A stretch of 64,000 nucleotides of DNA from Clostridium cibarium. GTDB taxonomy: Bacteria > Bacillota > Clostridia > Clostridiales > Clostridiaceae. The notes below the pieces were generated by a model. It saw only the letters and a list, made by a program, of their open reading frames with translations, made no database searches and was not told the DNA's origin. Both the position numbers and the translations under genes were made by a program. The DNA lies in contig NZ_JACSRA010000003.1 of assembly GCF_014836335.1 (NCBI RefSeq), forward strand, positions 124,354 to 188,353. Reading direction: 5' to 3'. Below, piece after piece: positions 36,661 through 45,919 of the stretch; positions within the stretch are counted from its first letter, which is position 1, and each line of letters starts with the position of its first letter.

Positions 36661-38579
36661 CTTTTTTTATTGTATCTAGAATTTTTACTATGATTTGATC
36701 TGTTGCTAGTTTTTTTAGAATAGTTAGTACTTGCATTATGTGAATTAGGTGGTTTTTTATTATTCTTGCTAAACTTAGGGGGAGTAGCAGGAATTAAGCA
36801 ATCCTTACCATTACCAATCAAATCTTCTCTGCCTGCCATAATTAATGCCTTTTTTACAATTTCATAATTTTTTGGGACTGCAAATTGTATTAATGCTCTT
36901 TGCATATTTTTTTCTTCTTGAGTTTTAGGCGTATAAACTTTCTCACCAGTTAATGGGTTAACACCTGTGTAATAAATGGTTGTAGATAAACTACCTGGAG
37001 TTGGGTAGAAATCTTGAACTTGTTCTGGAGTATATCCCATCTGTTTTACATACTGTGCAAGTTCTATAGCAGCATTTAAATCTGAACCAGGATGAGATGA
37101 CATTAAATAAGGAACTAAGAATTGTTTTTTATTTATTCTTTTATTTATCTCAAAATATTTATTTACAAATCTATCATATACTGCTCGTGTAGGTTTTCCC
37201 ATTTGAGCTAAAACTTTCGGAGCAACATGTTCTGGAGCAACCTTTAATTGACCACTTATATGATGTTCGCATAATTCTTTGAAGAAGGATTCATTTTTAT
37301 CGTGAATTAAATAATCATATCTAATTCCAGAACGGATGAATACTTTTTTAATACCATTAATAGATCTAATCCTCTTTAATACAGAAAGATACTCAGTATG
37401 ATCTATTATTAAGTTTTTGCAAGGTTTAGGGAACATACATTGTTTGTTTCTACATGTTCCATGCTCAGCTTGTGTTTTGCAAGCTCTGTGTCTGAAGTTA
37501 GCAGTAGGGCCGCCTACATCATGAATATATCCTTTAAAATCAGAAAGATTAGTTAAAAGTTTTGCTTCATCTATTATAGAATCGGCATTCCTAGTTTGAA
37601 TAACTCTTCCTTGATGGAAAGTTAAGGCACAGAAGGAGCATGAACCATAACAGCCTCTATGACTAGTTATAGAAAATTTCACTTCTTTTATTGCTGGAAT
37701 GCCACCTTCAGATTCATATGTTGGATGGTAAGTCCTCATAAATGGTAAGTCATATGTGAAGTCCATTTCCTCATTTGTAAGTGAATCTTGAGGAGAGTTC
37801 TGAACTAGATATCTGTCCCCATGTTTTTGAATAATCCCTTTTCCTCTAATATTATCCTGTTCATAGTATTGAATTTTATATGCTTCTCCATATGAATCTT
37901 TATTATTAGCTACATCTTCATATGATGGACATATTATATAATTATCAAGTTTTTCTATGTCTTTAGTTAAATAACATGTTCCTTTAATGGAAGTCATATT
38001 TGAGATAGTCGCACCGTATTTAAATAATTCTGCAATTTGAATTATTGTTTTTTCACCCATTCCATAAATTAATAGGTCAGCTTTAGAATCTAATAGGATA
38101 CTCCTTCTGACTTTATTACTCCAGTAGTCATAGTGAGCAAATCTTCTAAGGCTAGCTTCAATACCTCCAATTACTATTGGAATATCCTTAAAGGCTTCTC
38201 TAATTCTATTACAGTAAACAATAACTGCTCTATCAGGTCTGAATCCAGATTTGCCACCAGGTGAATATAAATCGTCGTGTCTTTTTTTCTTTGCAGCTGT
38301 ATAATGATTAACCATAGAATCTATATTCCCAGAGTTAACTAGAAACCCATATCTTGGTGTGCCTAGTTTTTTAAAATCATCAGTATTATGCCAATCAGGT
38401 TGAGCAATAATCCCAACAGTGAATCCTTGAGATTCTAAAGTTCTTCCTATAATTGCAGTACCGAATGAAGGGTGATCTACATATGCATCTCCAGTTACAA
38501 GGATAAAGTCTAGAACATCTATATTATGTTTTTTCATATCTTCTTTACTAATAGGTAAAAAATCTTTAGCTAAAATCAT
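36657..38579 (-). CDS. YgiQ family radical SAM protein
   Basis: A 640-residue radical SAM protein. An N-terminal cobalamin-binding-like region ([20 protein letters not shown]) is followed by [20 protein letters not shown]. The cluster motif C-x3-C-x2-C is in [19 protein letters not shown] (~310-328). The UPF0313 C-terminal domain includes [19 protein letters not shown] and [11 protein letters not shown] 35-residue Lys/Asn/Ser-rich tail ends the protein. The reaction is unknown for this family. Ribosome site ggagt. The family is widespread, so this is an ordinary gene. Confidence 0.9.
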   Translation of the reverse strand: MILAKDFLPISKEDMKKHNIDVLDFILVTGDAYVDHPSFGTAIIGRTLESQGFTVGIIAQPDWHNTDDFKKLGTPRYGFLVNSGNIDSMVNHYTAAKKKRHDDLYSPGGKSGFRPDRAVIVYCNRIREAFKDIPIVIGGIEASLRRFAHYDYWSNKVRRSILLDSKADLLIYGMGEKTIIQIAELFKYGATISNMTSIKGTCYLTKDIEKLDNYIICPSYEDVANNKDSYGEAYKIQYYEQDNIRGKGIIQKHGDRYLVQNSPQDSLTNEEMDFTYDLPFMRTYHPTYESEGGIPAIKEVKFSITSHRGCYGSCSFCALTFHQGRVIQTRNADSIIDEAKLLTNLSDFKGYIHDVGGPTANFRHRACKTQAEHGTCRNKQCMFPKPCKNLIIDHTEYLSVLKRIRSINGIKKVFIRSGIRYDYLIHDKNESFFKELCEHHISGQLKVAPEHVAPKVLAQMGKPTRAVYDRFVNKYFEINKRINKKQFLVPYLMSSHPGSDLNAAIELAQYVKQMGYTPEQVQDFYPTPGSLSTTIYYTGVNPLTGEKVYTPKTQEEKNMQRALIQFAVPKNYEIVKKALIMAGREDLIGNGKDCLIPATPPKFSKNNKKPPNSHNASTNYSKKTSNRSNHSKNSRYNKKR

Positions 38580-38687
38580 TTTCTTATACTCCCATTCCTT
38601 TTATATTCCGAAAGTTTCATCTTATAGTATCATACAAAAAGTTCATATTCAAATTAATAATATTTCTAATGTTAAGAGAAAAAGCCT

Positions 38688-38716
38688 TTGCCTTTTAGAG
38701 AAGTTAATTATATAAT
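38688..38716 (+). promoter_or_regulatory. Promoter of the MgtE-N/CBS gene leader
   Basis: TTGCCT (38688-38693), 17-base spacer, perfect TATAAT (38711-38716). It predicts a start near 38723 and a leader of almost 200 bases. Confidence 0.65.
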
Positions 38717-38722
38717 AAAAAT

Positions 38723-38919
38723 ATATAATTTATGGAGGCAGACTTAGGTCTGCTAATTTTATGACTAAATTTAGAAAAACAAGGTGGTGTAAATAATGGA
38801 TGAGGGACCTCATAAACTGAAAAAGAGAAAAATGAATACAACATTTTTGAGGGAAACCATACATTATTTATTGTAGAATAATATTTGCTTCCCTCAAAAG
38901 GAAATAGGAGGAAGTTTAA
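38723..38919 (+). promoter_or_regulatory. Structured leader RNA, class unassigned
   Basis: Four hairpins follow one another. H1 is gcagac/gtctgc (38738-38753, loop ttag). H2 is ctaatttta/taaatttag (38753-38774, one mismatch, loop tgac). H3 is atgag/ctcat (38800-38813, loop ggac). H4 is ttgagggaa (38847-38855) with ttccctcaa (38889-38897) plus an inner attatt/aataat. H4 ends just before the ribosome site (aggagga, 38906-38912). No T-run follows, so control of translation is more likely than termination. The conserved sequences of the M-box and yybP-ykoY riboswitches were not found. Confidence 0.5.
38796..38876 (+). CDS. Possible leader peptide (26 aa)
   Basis: ATG 38796 is preceded at a good distance by aaggtggtg (38781-38789). 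The product is basic: MDEGPHKLKKRKMNTTFLRE and six further residues, stop TAG 38874-38876. It contains hairpin H3, and its last codons run into the left side of H4, so translating ribosomes would disrupt the hairpin that flanks the downstream ribosome site. An 11-codon ORF (38761-38796) without a ribosome site overlaps its start as TAATG. Expression is unproven. Confidence 0.4.
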   Translation: MDEGPHKLKKRKMNTTFLRETIHYLL

Positions 38920-40188
38920 ATGAAAAGATTATTAGTTTTTCTTTATACTGAAATTTTAGGGAAGAAGATTTATGATGAATTTAATGATGTACTTGGAGAA
39001 CTTAAGGATATATATGTAACTACTGAGGAAGGATATCCAAGAGTTATAGGCTACAAAGTTAAAAGAGAAGGTGTTACTTTTCATTATGAATTTAAAAATA
39101 TAAATTTTTATGAGGATAAGAGTAAAGTTAAAATTAAAACTACAGGAAGTAGAGAAATCCTTCCAAGAACTTACTCATACCTTTTATCTGAACATTTATT
39201 GGATAGAAAGATAGTTGATATAAATGGTAAGAAAGTAGTTAGAGTTAATGATTTAAGAATAGCGGAGATTGCAGGAGAATATAGAGTTGTGGCTGTAGAA
39301 ACAGGTCCAGCAGCTATGTTTAGAAGAATGGGAACTCCAAAGCTTGGAAAATTAATATATAAGACTTTTAGGAAAGAATATGAAGATAGAGTATTAATGT
39401 GGGATGATGTTGAGTCAGTAGAAATGGTAAATAATAATCTGCAATTATCTGTTCCATATAAGAAATTATCGACTCTACATCCAGCTGACTTAGCAGATAT
39501 ACTAGAAGAGCTTGATGATAAATCTAGAAAGCAGGTTTTTGAATCATTAGATGAGGATTTAGCTGCAGATACTTTTGAAGAGATAGAAGATGAATACAGA
39601 GGAAGTATAATAAAGGATTTGTCAGTAACAAAAACAGCAGAACTTCTTGAGAACATGGATAATGATGAGATAGTTGACCTTTTAGATGACCTAGAAGAAG
39701 AAGAAAGAGATAAAGTACTTTTCAACCTAGAAAAGGAAGATGCTGAAGAAGTAGAAGAATTATTGAAGTATGAAGATGAAACTGTTGGAAGTATGATGTC
39801 TAAGGATTTTATATCTTTTGGATTAAATTTAACTGTAGAGGAAACAATAGATATATTAAAGGAAATGCAACCAGATGAAGATGTTATGTATTATATATAT
39901 GTAACAGATGAAGAGGATAAAATAGAAGGTCTTGTAATACTAAGAGATTTGATTCTTAGCAAGGGGACTGTAAAACTTAAAGATATAATGGAAGATAATA
40001 TAACTACAGTAAGACATGATGAACCAATTGCAGAAGTCATTGAACAAGCAGCGAAATATGATTTGTTATTAACACCAGTAGTAGATGATGAAGGTAGAAT
40101 CATTGGAGTAATACAATTACATGATATTGTAGATGAGGTATTATATCCTTTATGGAAGAAGAAAAATAGAAAAACTAATAATAATTAA
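38920..40188 (+). CDS. Soluble MgtE-N / CBS domain protein
   Basis: A 422-residue protein with a PRC-barrel-like N-terminal region (~1-75 and again ~80-140), an MgtE intracellular N domain (~185-285: LHPADLADILEELDDKSRKQ and repeated Asp/Glu-rich helices) and a CBS pair (~290-410: GSMMSKDFISFG, DIMEDNITTVRHDEPIAEV). The transmembrane part of true MgtE channels is absent, so it cannot transport ions itself. Related proteins often lie next to NRAMP-type metal transporters; none is here. A regulatory role in Mg/Mn homeostasis is inference. Confidence 0.8.
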   Translation: MKRLLVFLYTEILGKKIYDEFNDVLGELKDIYVTTEEGYPRVIGYKVKREGVTFHYEFKNINFYEDKSKVKIKTTGSREILPRTYSYLLSEHLLDRKIVDINGKKVVRVNDLRIAEIAGEYRVVAVETGPAAMFRRMGTPKLGKLIYKTFRKEYEDRVLMWDDVESVEMVNNNLQLSVPYKKLSTLHPADLADILEELDDKSRKQVFESLDEDLAADTFEEIEDEYRGSIIKDLSVTKTAELLENMDNDEIVDLLDDLEEEERDKVLFNLEKEDAEEVEELLKYEDETVGSMMSKDFISFGLNLTVEETIDILKEMQPDEDVMYYIYVTDEEDKIEGLVILRDLILSKGTVKLKDIMEDNITTVRHDEPIAEVIEQAAKYDLLLTPVVDDEGRIIGVIQLHDIVDEVLYPLWKKKNRKTNNN

Positions 40189-40224
40189 TATTATAAAATA
40201 CTAAGTTAAATTTAAGCAAAATTG

Positions 40225-40252
40225 TTGACATTTTAAGAGCAAAGAATATAAT
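40225..40252 (+). promoter_or_regulatory. Promoter of the T-box leader
   Basis: Perfect TTGACA (40225-40230), 16-base spacer, perfect TATAAT (40247-40252). Confidence 0.8.
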
Positions 40253-40258
40253 AATATA

Positions 40259-40541
40259 TAAAGGATAGTAAATTACTCAGAATTAAAAGCTATGAAAAAG
40301 GAAAGTAGCATTAATTAAGATTACAGAGAGAAAAGGTAGCTGGAAACTTTTTATCTACAATTTATGTGAAGTGCCCTTTGGAGTTGAAGCCTGAAATGAT
40401 CAGTAGGGTTTTTCGGTGCCACCCGTTACAGTGGAAGAGTATATTTAGTACTTGCAAAAGTGGGATTAATTATAATCCAATTAGAGTGGAACCACGGATG
40501 TTACTTCGTCTCTATAATTATTTATAGAGGGGAAGTTTTTT
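40259..40541 (+). promoter_or_regulatory. T-box leader, cysteine-specific
   Basis: The T-box sequence agagtggaaccacgg is at 40483-40497. Stem I shows agagag, ggtagctgg, and then gtgaagTGCcc with a UGC (Cys) specifier at 40372-40374. A terminator follows (acttc..ctctata with tatagaggggaagt, 40503-40536, T-run to 40541). Uncharged tRNA-Cys should promote read-through into cysK-cysE. The 389-base gap 40189-40577 is fully accounted for by this element and its promoter. Confidence 0.92.
40503..40541 (+). terminator. T-box terminator
   Basis: A stem of about 14 pairs (40503-40517 with 40522-40536, one mismatch) and six T. The left arm begins just after the T-box sequence, with which an antiterminator would compete. 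Confidence 0.85.
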
Positions 40542-40577
40542 ATTATATAAAATGCTTTAGTTTTAGGAGGAATTGAA

Positions 40578-41486
40578 ATGATATATTATAACGGATTAGA
40601 TCTTATAGGAAATACGCCTGTATTAAAAGTAAAGAGTTTAACTCAAGAGAATAGCGCAGAGGTTTATGTAAAACTTGAAAAATGGAATCCAGGTGGAAGT
40701 GTAAAAGATAGAGCTGCTCTAGGTATGATAGAAAAAGCTGAAAAACAAGGGATTCTAAAAAAAGGTACGACAATAGTTGAACCAACAAGCGGAAATACTG
40801 GTATCGGATTAGCTTTAGTAGGCAGATTAAAAGGATATAATGTAATAATTGTTATGCCAGAAACTATGAGCAAAGAGAGAAGAGATCTTATAAAAGCTTA
40901 TGGAGCTGAACTTATATTGACTGATGGAAGTAAAGGAATGAAAGGTGCTATAGATAAGGCATTAGAGTATGAAGATAAACCAGGATATTTTATACCTCAA
41001 CAATTTGAAAATATAGCTAATCCTGAAAAACACTATGAAACAACAGCTGAAGAAATATATAAAGATATAAATGACCTTGATTATATAGTAGCTGGAGTAG
41101 GTTCAGGAGGAACAATAACTGGTGTAGCAAAGAACTTAAAGAAGAAAATACCGGGCATTAAAGCTGTAGCTGTTGAACCTGCTGCATCACCAGTATTAAG
41201 TGGGGGTAATCCAGGAGCTCATAAAATTCAAGGTATTGGGGCAGGGTTCATTCCAGGAAATTATGAAAGTGAATATATTGATGAAGTAATTCAAGTAGAT
41301 GATTCAAATGCATTTAAAGTTGCAAAAGAATTTGCAGAGAAAGAAGGAATTTTAATTGGAATTTCTTCAGGAGCAGCAATTTATGCAGCATTAGGAATTG
41401 CTAAAAAGGTAGGAAAAGGGAAAAAGGTATTAGCAATAGCACCAGATGGAGGAGAAAAGTATATATCAATGGGGTTATACGACTAG
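40578..41486 (+). CDS. cysK: Cysteine synthase (O-acetylserine thiol-lyase)
   Basis: A 302-residue PLP enzyme that makes L-cysteine from O-acetylserine and sulfide. The PLP lysine is in KWNPGGSVKDRAA (~36-48). The substrate loop PTSGNTGIGLALVG (~68-81) and phosphate-binding GVGSGGTITG (~173-182) are present. Length is normal for CysK. Ribosome site taggagga. Under the Cys T-box and 29 bases before cysE, so cysteine supply responds to tRNA-Cys charging. Confidence 0.95.
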   Translation: MIYYNGLDLIGNTPVLKVKSLTQENSAEVYVKLEKWNPGGSVKDRAALGMIEKAEKQGILKKGTTIVEPTSGNTGIGLALVGRLKGYNVIIVMPETMSKERRDLIKAYGAELILTDGSKGMKGAIDKALEYEDKPGYFIPQQFENIANPEKHYETTAEEIYKDINDLDYIVAGVGSGGTITGVAKNLKKKIPGIKAVAVEPAASPVLSGGNPGAHKIQGIGAGFIPGNYESEYIDEVIQVDDSNAFKVAKEFAEKEGILIGISSGAAIYAALGIAKKVGKGKKVLAIAPDGGEKYISMGLYD

Positions 41487-41515
41487 TAAATAATTATACA
41501 AAGGAGTTGTAGGCT

Positions 41516-42100
41516 TTGTTCAAAAATTTGAACTATGACTTAAAAAGGGTATTGGAAGATGATCCAGCAGCACGAAGCAAGCTAGAAGTGTTTTTATTAT
41601 ATCCATCTATCCACGCTTTAATTGCATATAGATTTTCACATTTTTTATATAAGAATAAAGCATTTTTATTGGCTAGGATAATATCACAATTTTCAAGATT
41701 TTTTACTGGTATAGAAATACATCCAGGAGCAACTATTGGAAGAGGTTTGTTTATAGATCATGGAATGGGTGTAGTAATAGGGGAAACAGCTGAAGTTGGT
41801 AATGATGTTACTATATATCATGGAGTAACTTTAGGGGGAACAGGAAAAGATAAAGGGAAAAGGCATCCGACTATAGGTAATAATGTGGTTATAGGAGCAG
41901 GTGCTAAGGTTTTAGGTCCTATATATGTAGGAGATGGTGCTAAAATTGGTGCTAATTCGGTTGTCCTAAAGGATGTAGTGCCAAAATCTACAGCAGTAGG
42001 AGCTCCTGCTAAAAATATAGTAAAAACAGATGCCACTATAATTGAAATAAAATCAAGAAAAGGCACAAAACAAAAGTTATATAATGATATGATTATTTAA
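41516..42100 (+). CDS. cysE: Serine O-acetyltransferase
   Basis: A 194-residue left-handed beta-helix acetyltransferase that forms O-acetylserine for CysK. Hexapeptide repeats run from about residue 68 ([20 protein letters not shown]) through [20 protein letters not shown] to [20 protein letters not shown]. The active-site Asp-His are in FIDHGMG and IYHGVTLGG. It is the short Firmicutes type. Start TTG 41516, after aaaggag. The adjacent synthesis genes form one T-box-controlled operon. Confidence 0.95.
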   Translation: MFKNLNYDLKRVLEDDPAARSKLEVFLLYPSIHALIAYRFSHFLYKNKAFLLARIISQFSRFFTGIEIHPGATIGRGLFIDHGMGVVIGETAEVGNDVTIYHGVTLGGTGKDKGKRHPTIGNNVVIGAGAKVLGPIYVGDGAKIGANSVVLKDVVPKSTAVGAPAKNIVKTDATIIEIKSRKGTKQKLYNDMII

Positions 42101-42139
42101 TTGAAAAAACAGCAACTTTAAGTTGCTGTTTTTTCAATT
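42101..42139. terminator. Strong bidirectional terminator
   Basis: Perfect 17-bp stem (42101-42117 with 42121-42137), 3-base loop, A/T-runs inside the stem ends. Between convergent cysE and a small membrane protein gene. Confidence 0.9.
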
Positions 42140-42506
42140 AGAATATAAAGGAGATTGTACAAGTTAATATACCGCTTAGAATTAAAGAAAACTTTAAGAT
42201 ACTTAAAGGAAGTATATTTCTTATTGAAGAGACATCTCTTTCATATTTGGTTTTTCCAGAAGTATCAGTAGTTGTAAATTGGGTGTTAGAATTACTATTT
42301 GCTTTAAAGTATAAGCCAGTAGAACCTGTTCCAATACAAGAGAATACACCGATAATAGTTAGTATAATACCCTCCATGAACAATATGTCCACAAAAGCAT
42401 ATTTTTTTATATAGTTTATTATCATGCCTATTATAATAGTAAGAACACAAATGCAAATGCTTAATATGAAGCATTTGCATATAGTAATTAAATTATCTCC
42501 ATTCAT
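42138..42506 (-). CDS. Small membrane protein of unknown function
   Basis: A 122-residue protein with three hydrophobic segments (about 8-32, 38-60 and 100-121) and a Ser/Thr/Asn-rich loop of about 30 residues between the second and third. I do not recognise its family. I start at ATG 42506; the upstream in-frame ATG 42521 lies at the ribosome site (ggaggagag). Single-gene unit. Confidence 0.6.
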   Translation of the reverse strand: MNGDNLITICKCFILSICICVLTIIIGMIINYIKKYAFVDILFMEGIILTIIGVFSCIGTGSTGLYFKANSNSNTQFTTTDTSGKTKYERDVSSIRNILPLSILKFSLILSGILTCTISFIF

Positions 42507-42692
42507 TAATCTCTCCTCCATTAAATAAAAGTATAGTTTGGAAATTGAAGTTCTTTTACTATATTATACAGGGTATATATGTAAAGTAAAACTGTTAATG
42601 GGAAATAAGAGCGGAAACTAGCTATACATAGACTTTTATATTGAAGTAGAATATAATATAAATGTTAAAAATCAAAAAAGGTAGGTGGAATA

Positions 42693-43397
42693 ATGTTATC
42701 GCCATTAGCTGTTAAGTTGATAAAAATAATGCCTGAAAGTTTTGTAATTGCATTTGCAAAGAGAACTGTAAAGAGCTATTTAAATAAATATTGTAAATTT
42801 AATATCGAAGGATTTGAAGAAGTTAAGTCTATAAAAGGACCTATTATATTTATAGGTAACCATCTTAGTAATTCTGATGGATTGATTTTAGATAAAATAC
42901 TAAAAAAAGATTTTGATCCTTTCTTTGTAGCAGGCGTCAAATTATCTGATGATCCTATAACTAATATAGGGACAAAAATAGTTAAGAATATTGCCGTTAA
43001 GCCTAATACAGCAGATAAAGAAGCTATAACTAATATGGTTAAGACTGTTAGGGGAGGAAGTAATCTTGTTATATTTCCAGAGGGTACTAGGAGTAGAACT
43101 GGTGCAATGATAGAAGGTAAAAAAGGAATATTGTTACTTGCAAGAATGACTAAAGCTAATATTATTCCTATAGGAATGAGCGGAACAGATAAACTTTTAC
43201 CAATAAATGATTCTGGAGACATGGGAAGTGAAAAGTGGCATAATGCAGATGTGAATGTTAAGTTTGGTAAACCAGTAGTACTTGATAAACGAGAAAAAGA
43301 TGAGGATAAGCACGATTATGATGAAAGATGCTTAAATAAAATAATGAGGTCAATTGCAGATTTATTGCCTGAAAGCTATAAAGGTGTGTATAAATAA
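42693..43397 (+). CDS. plsC: Lysophospholipid (1-acylglycerol-3-phosphate) acyltransferase
   Basis: A 234-residue PlsC-like acyltransferase. The catalytic H-x4-D motif is in IGNHLSNSDGLILDK (~54-68). The glycerol-phosphate-binding block is VIFPEGTRSRTGAMIEGKKG (~126-145). It puts a second acyl chain on lysophosphatidate in membrane lipid synthesis, though related acceptors are possible. The next gene, nth, begins at the base after its stop. Confidence 0.88.
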   Translation: MLSPLAVKLIKIMPESFVIAFAKRTVKSYLNKYCKFNIEGFEEVKSIKGPIIFIGNHLSNSDGLILDKILKKDFDPFFVAGVKLSDDPITNIGTKIVKNIAVKPNTADKEAITNMVKTVRGGSNLVIFPEGTRSRTGAMIEGKKGILLLARMTKANIIPIGMSGTDKLLPINDSGDMGSEKWHNADVNVKFGKPVVLDKREKDEDKHDYDERCLNKIMRSIADLLPESYKGVYK

Positions 43398-44030
43398 ATG
43401 AAGCAAAAAACAAAAAAGATACTGGAAATACTGAAGGAAACATATCCAGATGCGAAATGTGAATTAAACTATGAAACACCATTTCAATTATTGGTTGCAA
43501 CTATTTTATCGGCGCAAACTACTGATAAAAAAGTTAATGAAGTGACTAAGACACTTTTTGGTGATTATCCAGATTTAGAAGCTTTTTTGAAAATTGAAAG
43601 TGATGAATTAGAAGAGAGAATTAGGCAGATCGGACTTTATAGGAGTAAAACCAAGAATCTAATTATGATGTTTCATCAGCTAAAGGAAAATTTTAATGGT
43701 GAAGTTCCAAAAACAATGGAAGGGATAACTTCACTAGCTGGAGCTGGAAGAAAGACAGCAAATGTAGTATTGTCTAATGCTTTTGGGGTTCCATCTATTG
43801 CTGTAGATACTCATGTGTTTAGAGTATCAAACAGATTAGGTCTTGCGGATTCAGACAATGTACTTGAGGTAGAAAAACAGCTTCAAAAAGAGCTTCCAAA
43901 GAAAGAATGGTCTCTTGCACATCATTTGCTAATATTTCATGGAAGAAGATGTTGCATAGCTAGAAAGCCAAAGTGCGAGATATGTTCATTGACTGAACAG
44001 TGCCAATATTATCGAGAAATAAGCAAGTAG
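43398..44030 (+). CDS. nth: Endonuclease III
   Basis: A 210-residue base-excision repair glycosylase/AP lyase for oxidised pyrimidines. Helix-hairpin-helix with catalytic Lys in ITSLAGAGRKTANVVLSNAF (~111-130; the usual motif reads LPGVGRKTA, here with two Ala replacements of Pro and Val), catalytic Asp in IAVDTHVFRVSNRL, and the 4Fe-4S loop C-x6-C-x2-C-x5-C in CIARKPKCEICSLTEQC. Starts immediately after plsC. Normal length. Confidence 0.94.
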   Translation: MKQKTKKILEILKETYPDAKCELNYETPFQLLVATILSAQTTDKKVNEVTKTLFGDYPDLEAFLKIESDELEERIRQIGLYRSKTKNLIMMFHQLKENFNGEVPKTMEGITSLAGAGRKTANVVLSNAFGVPSIAVDTHVFRVSNRLGLADSDNVLEVEKQLQKELPKKEWSLAHHLLIFHGRRCCIARKPKCEICSLTEQCQYYREISK

Positions 44031-44146
44031 AATAAAACCACTTTAGTAATGATTTAACAATGCAGTGGTACTTAACTAATAAAAAAAGATTGAATATAAT
44101 TATATAGGATAATAAATGTTATATTAATTAGGAGGCACGGTACAGT

Positions 44147-45052
44147 ATGAAAGTTGGAGTTATAATGGGGGGAATCTCTTCAGAAAGAGAAATTTCATTA
44201 AAGAGTGGAGAATCAATAATTGAAAATATTGATAGAAATAAATATGAAATAGTACCTATAGTTATAGATAAAAAAGTAGATGTTGTAGAAAAGGTGAAAG
44301 GTATAGATTTTGCTTTACTTGCACTTCATGGGCAATTTGGAGAAGATGGAACAGTTCAAGCTGTACTTCAAACTTTAGATATTCCTTATTCAGGTTGTGG
44401 ACCATTAAGTAGTGCGGCTTGTATGGATAAGGATATGACTAAAAGCTTATTAAAGGCAGCAGGAATTAGAACAGCTCCATGGATAAATATTAGAAAAGGC
44501 GAAAGCATAGACTATGAAGAAATAAATAAACTTGGTTATCCGGTTGTTGTAAAGCCAACTCATGGAGGATCGAGTGTTGCAACATTTATCGTAAAAGAGA
44601 AAAAAGATATAGAGAAGTCAGTTAAGGAAGCTTTTGAATGGGATACAGAAGTTATGATTGAAAAGTTTATTAAAGGGGAAGAAATCACTTGTCCTATATT
44701 AAACAATGAAATGTTCCCAGTTGTTGCAATAAAGCCTAACGCAGAATTTTTTGACTTCACAGCAAAATATCAAGATGGTGGAGCTAATGAATTTGTTATT
44801 GAACTGGAAGCAAAACTTCACAAAGAAGTTCAGGAAATGGCATTAGATACATTTAAAGCTTTGAAATGTGTAGTTTACTCAAGGGTTGATATGATAATAA
44901 CAGAGGATGGAATACCTTATGTACTTGAAGTGAATACATTGCCAGGAATGACTAAAAATAGTCTTTTCCCTAAGAGTGCTGCTGGAAAAAATATTAGTTT
45001 TAGTGGATTATTAGATCTAATAATAGAAGAATCTTTAAAAGAAAAGAGATAG
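44147..45052 (+). CDS. ddl: D-alanine--D-alanine ligase
   Basis: A 301-residue ATP-grasp enzyme making D-Ala-D-Ala for peptidoglycan. N-terminal [18 protein letters not shown] and [23 protein letters not shown]-grasp [14 protein letters not shown] (~133-146) and catalytic/metal residues in YSRVDMIIT and [14 protein letters not shown] (~266-279). It has the short DdlB-type length. The tyrosine/phenylalanine position that separates ligase classes was not assessed. A two-component system lies downstream after a strong terminator. Confidence 0.94.
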   Translation: MKVGVIMGGISSEREISLKSGESIIENIDRNKYEIVPIVIDKKVDVVEKVKGIDFALLALHGQFGEDGTVQAVLQTLDIPYSGCGPLSSAACMDKDMTKSLLKAAGIRTAPWINIRKGESIDYEEINKLGYPVVVKPTHGGSSVATFIVKEKKDIEKSVKEAFEWDTEVMIEKFIKGEEITCPILNNEMFPVVAIKPNAEFFDFTAKYQDGGANEFVIELEAKLHKEVQEMALDTFKALKCVVYSRVDMIITEDGIPYVLEVNTLPGMTKNSLFPKSAAGKNISFSGLLDLIIEESLKEKR

Positions 45053-45059
45053 AAAAGGT

Positions 45060-45096
45060 AAGGATAAACATTTCTAAATGTTTATCCTTTTTTTTA
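45060..45096 (+). terminator. Terminator of ddl
   Basis: A 14-bp stem (45060-45073 with 45076-45089), tight loop, followed by seven T. Confidence 0.85.
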
Positions 45097-45211
45097 AGAA
45101 ATAATTAAGAAGTTATAAAACTTTATATTAAGATGTTATATATAGAATAAAATTATCCAATCTGATAATATTTATGATATGAATATTAAGATAATGTGGA
45201 GGGTGAGTTAA

Positions 45212-45919
45212 ATGGAAAAGATATTAATTGTAGATGATGAAAAAGAAATAAGAGATTTAGTTGAAATATATTTAAAAAGTGAAGGATACGAAACTATAAA
45301 ATGCGGAGATGGTGAAGAAGCTTTACAAATTCTCAGTTGTGAAAAAGATATTGATTTAGTTGTTCTAGATATAATGATGCCAAAGTTAAATGGAATAGAA
45401 ACGTGTCTTAAGATTAGAGAGGAAAGGGAAATGCCAATCATAATGCTATCTGCTAAATCAGAAGATGTAGATAAAATTTTAGGATTAAATATGGGGGCTG
45501 ATGATTATCTGACCAAACCTTTTAATCCTCTAGAATTAGTAGCAAGAGTAAAATCACAACTAAGAAGATTTTATAGGTTAAATCCAAGCGTTAATTCAAA
45601 GATTGAGGAAGATACAAAAAATTTAATCCAAATTGAAGATTTAGAGGTTAACTTGGAAACTCATGAGGCCTTTATAGATAAAAATGAAGTTAAATTAACT
45701 CCTACAGAATTTGATATTTTAGTACTCTTAGCAAAAAATCGTGGAAAGGTATTTTCTATTTCAAATATTTATGAAAGTGTCTGGAATCAGGAATTCATGG
45801 AGTCTGATAATACAGTAATGGTGCATATAAGAAAGATTAGAGAGAAGATTGAAGAGAATCCAAGAAAGCCTAGATTTATAAAAACAGTATGGGGGGTTGG
45901 GTATAAAATTGATAAATGA
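45212..45919 (+). CDS. OmpR-family response regulator (VanR-like)
   Basis: A 235-residue regulator. The receiver domain begins ILIVDDEKEIRDLVEIYLKS; the phospho-acceptor Asp is in DLVVLDIMMPKLNG (~48-61). KSEDVDKILGLNMGADDYLTKP follows. A winged-helix DNA-binding domain spans ~135-235 (LTPTEFDILVLLAKNRGKVF, VHIRKIREKIE). The overall sequence is VanR/WalR-like; the signal is unknown. Overlaps the kinase gene by about ten bases. Ribosome site ggagggtga. Confidence 0.88.
   Translation: MEKILIVDDEKEIRDLVEIYLKSEGYETIKCGDGEEALQILSCEKDIDLVVLDIMMPKLNGIETCLKIREEREMPIIMLSAKSEDVDKILGLNMGADDYLTKPFNPLELVARVKSQLRRFYRLNPSVNSKIEEDTKNLIQIEDLEVNLETHEAFIDKNEVKLTPTEFDILVLLAKNRGKVFSISNIYESVWNQEFMESDNTVMVHIRKIREKIEENPRKPRFIKTVWGVGYKIDK

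Noticed and set aside
38723..38919. M-box magnesium or yybP-ykoY manganese riboswitch
   Set aside because: The conserved gguGAGGcucc/GCUGCC blocks of the M-box and the GGGGAGUA-type loop of yybP-ykoY were not found.
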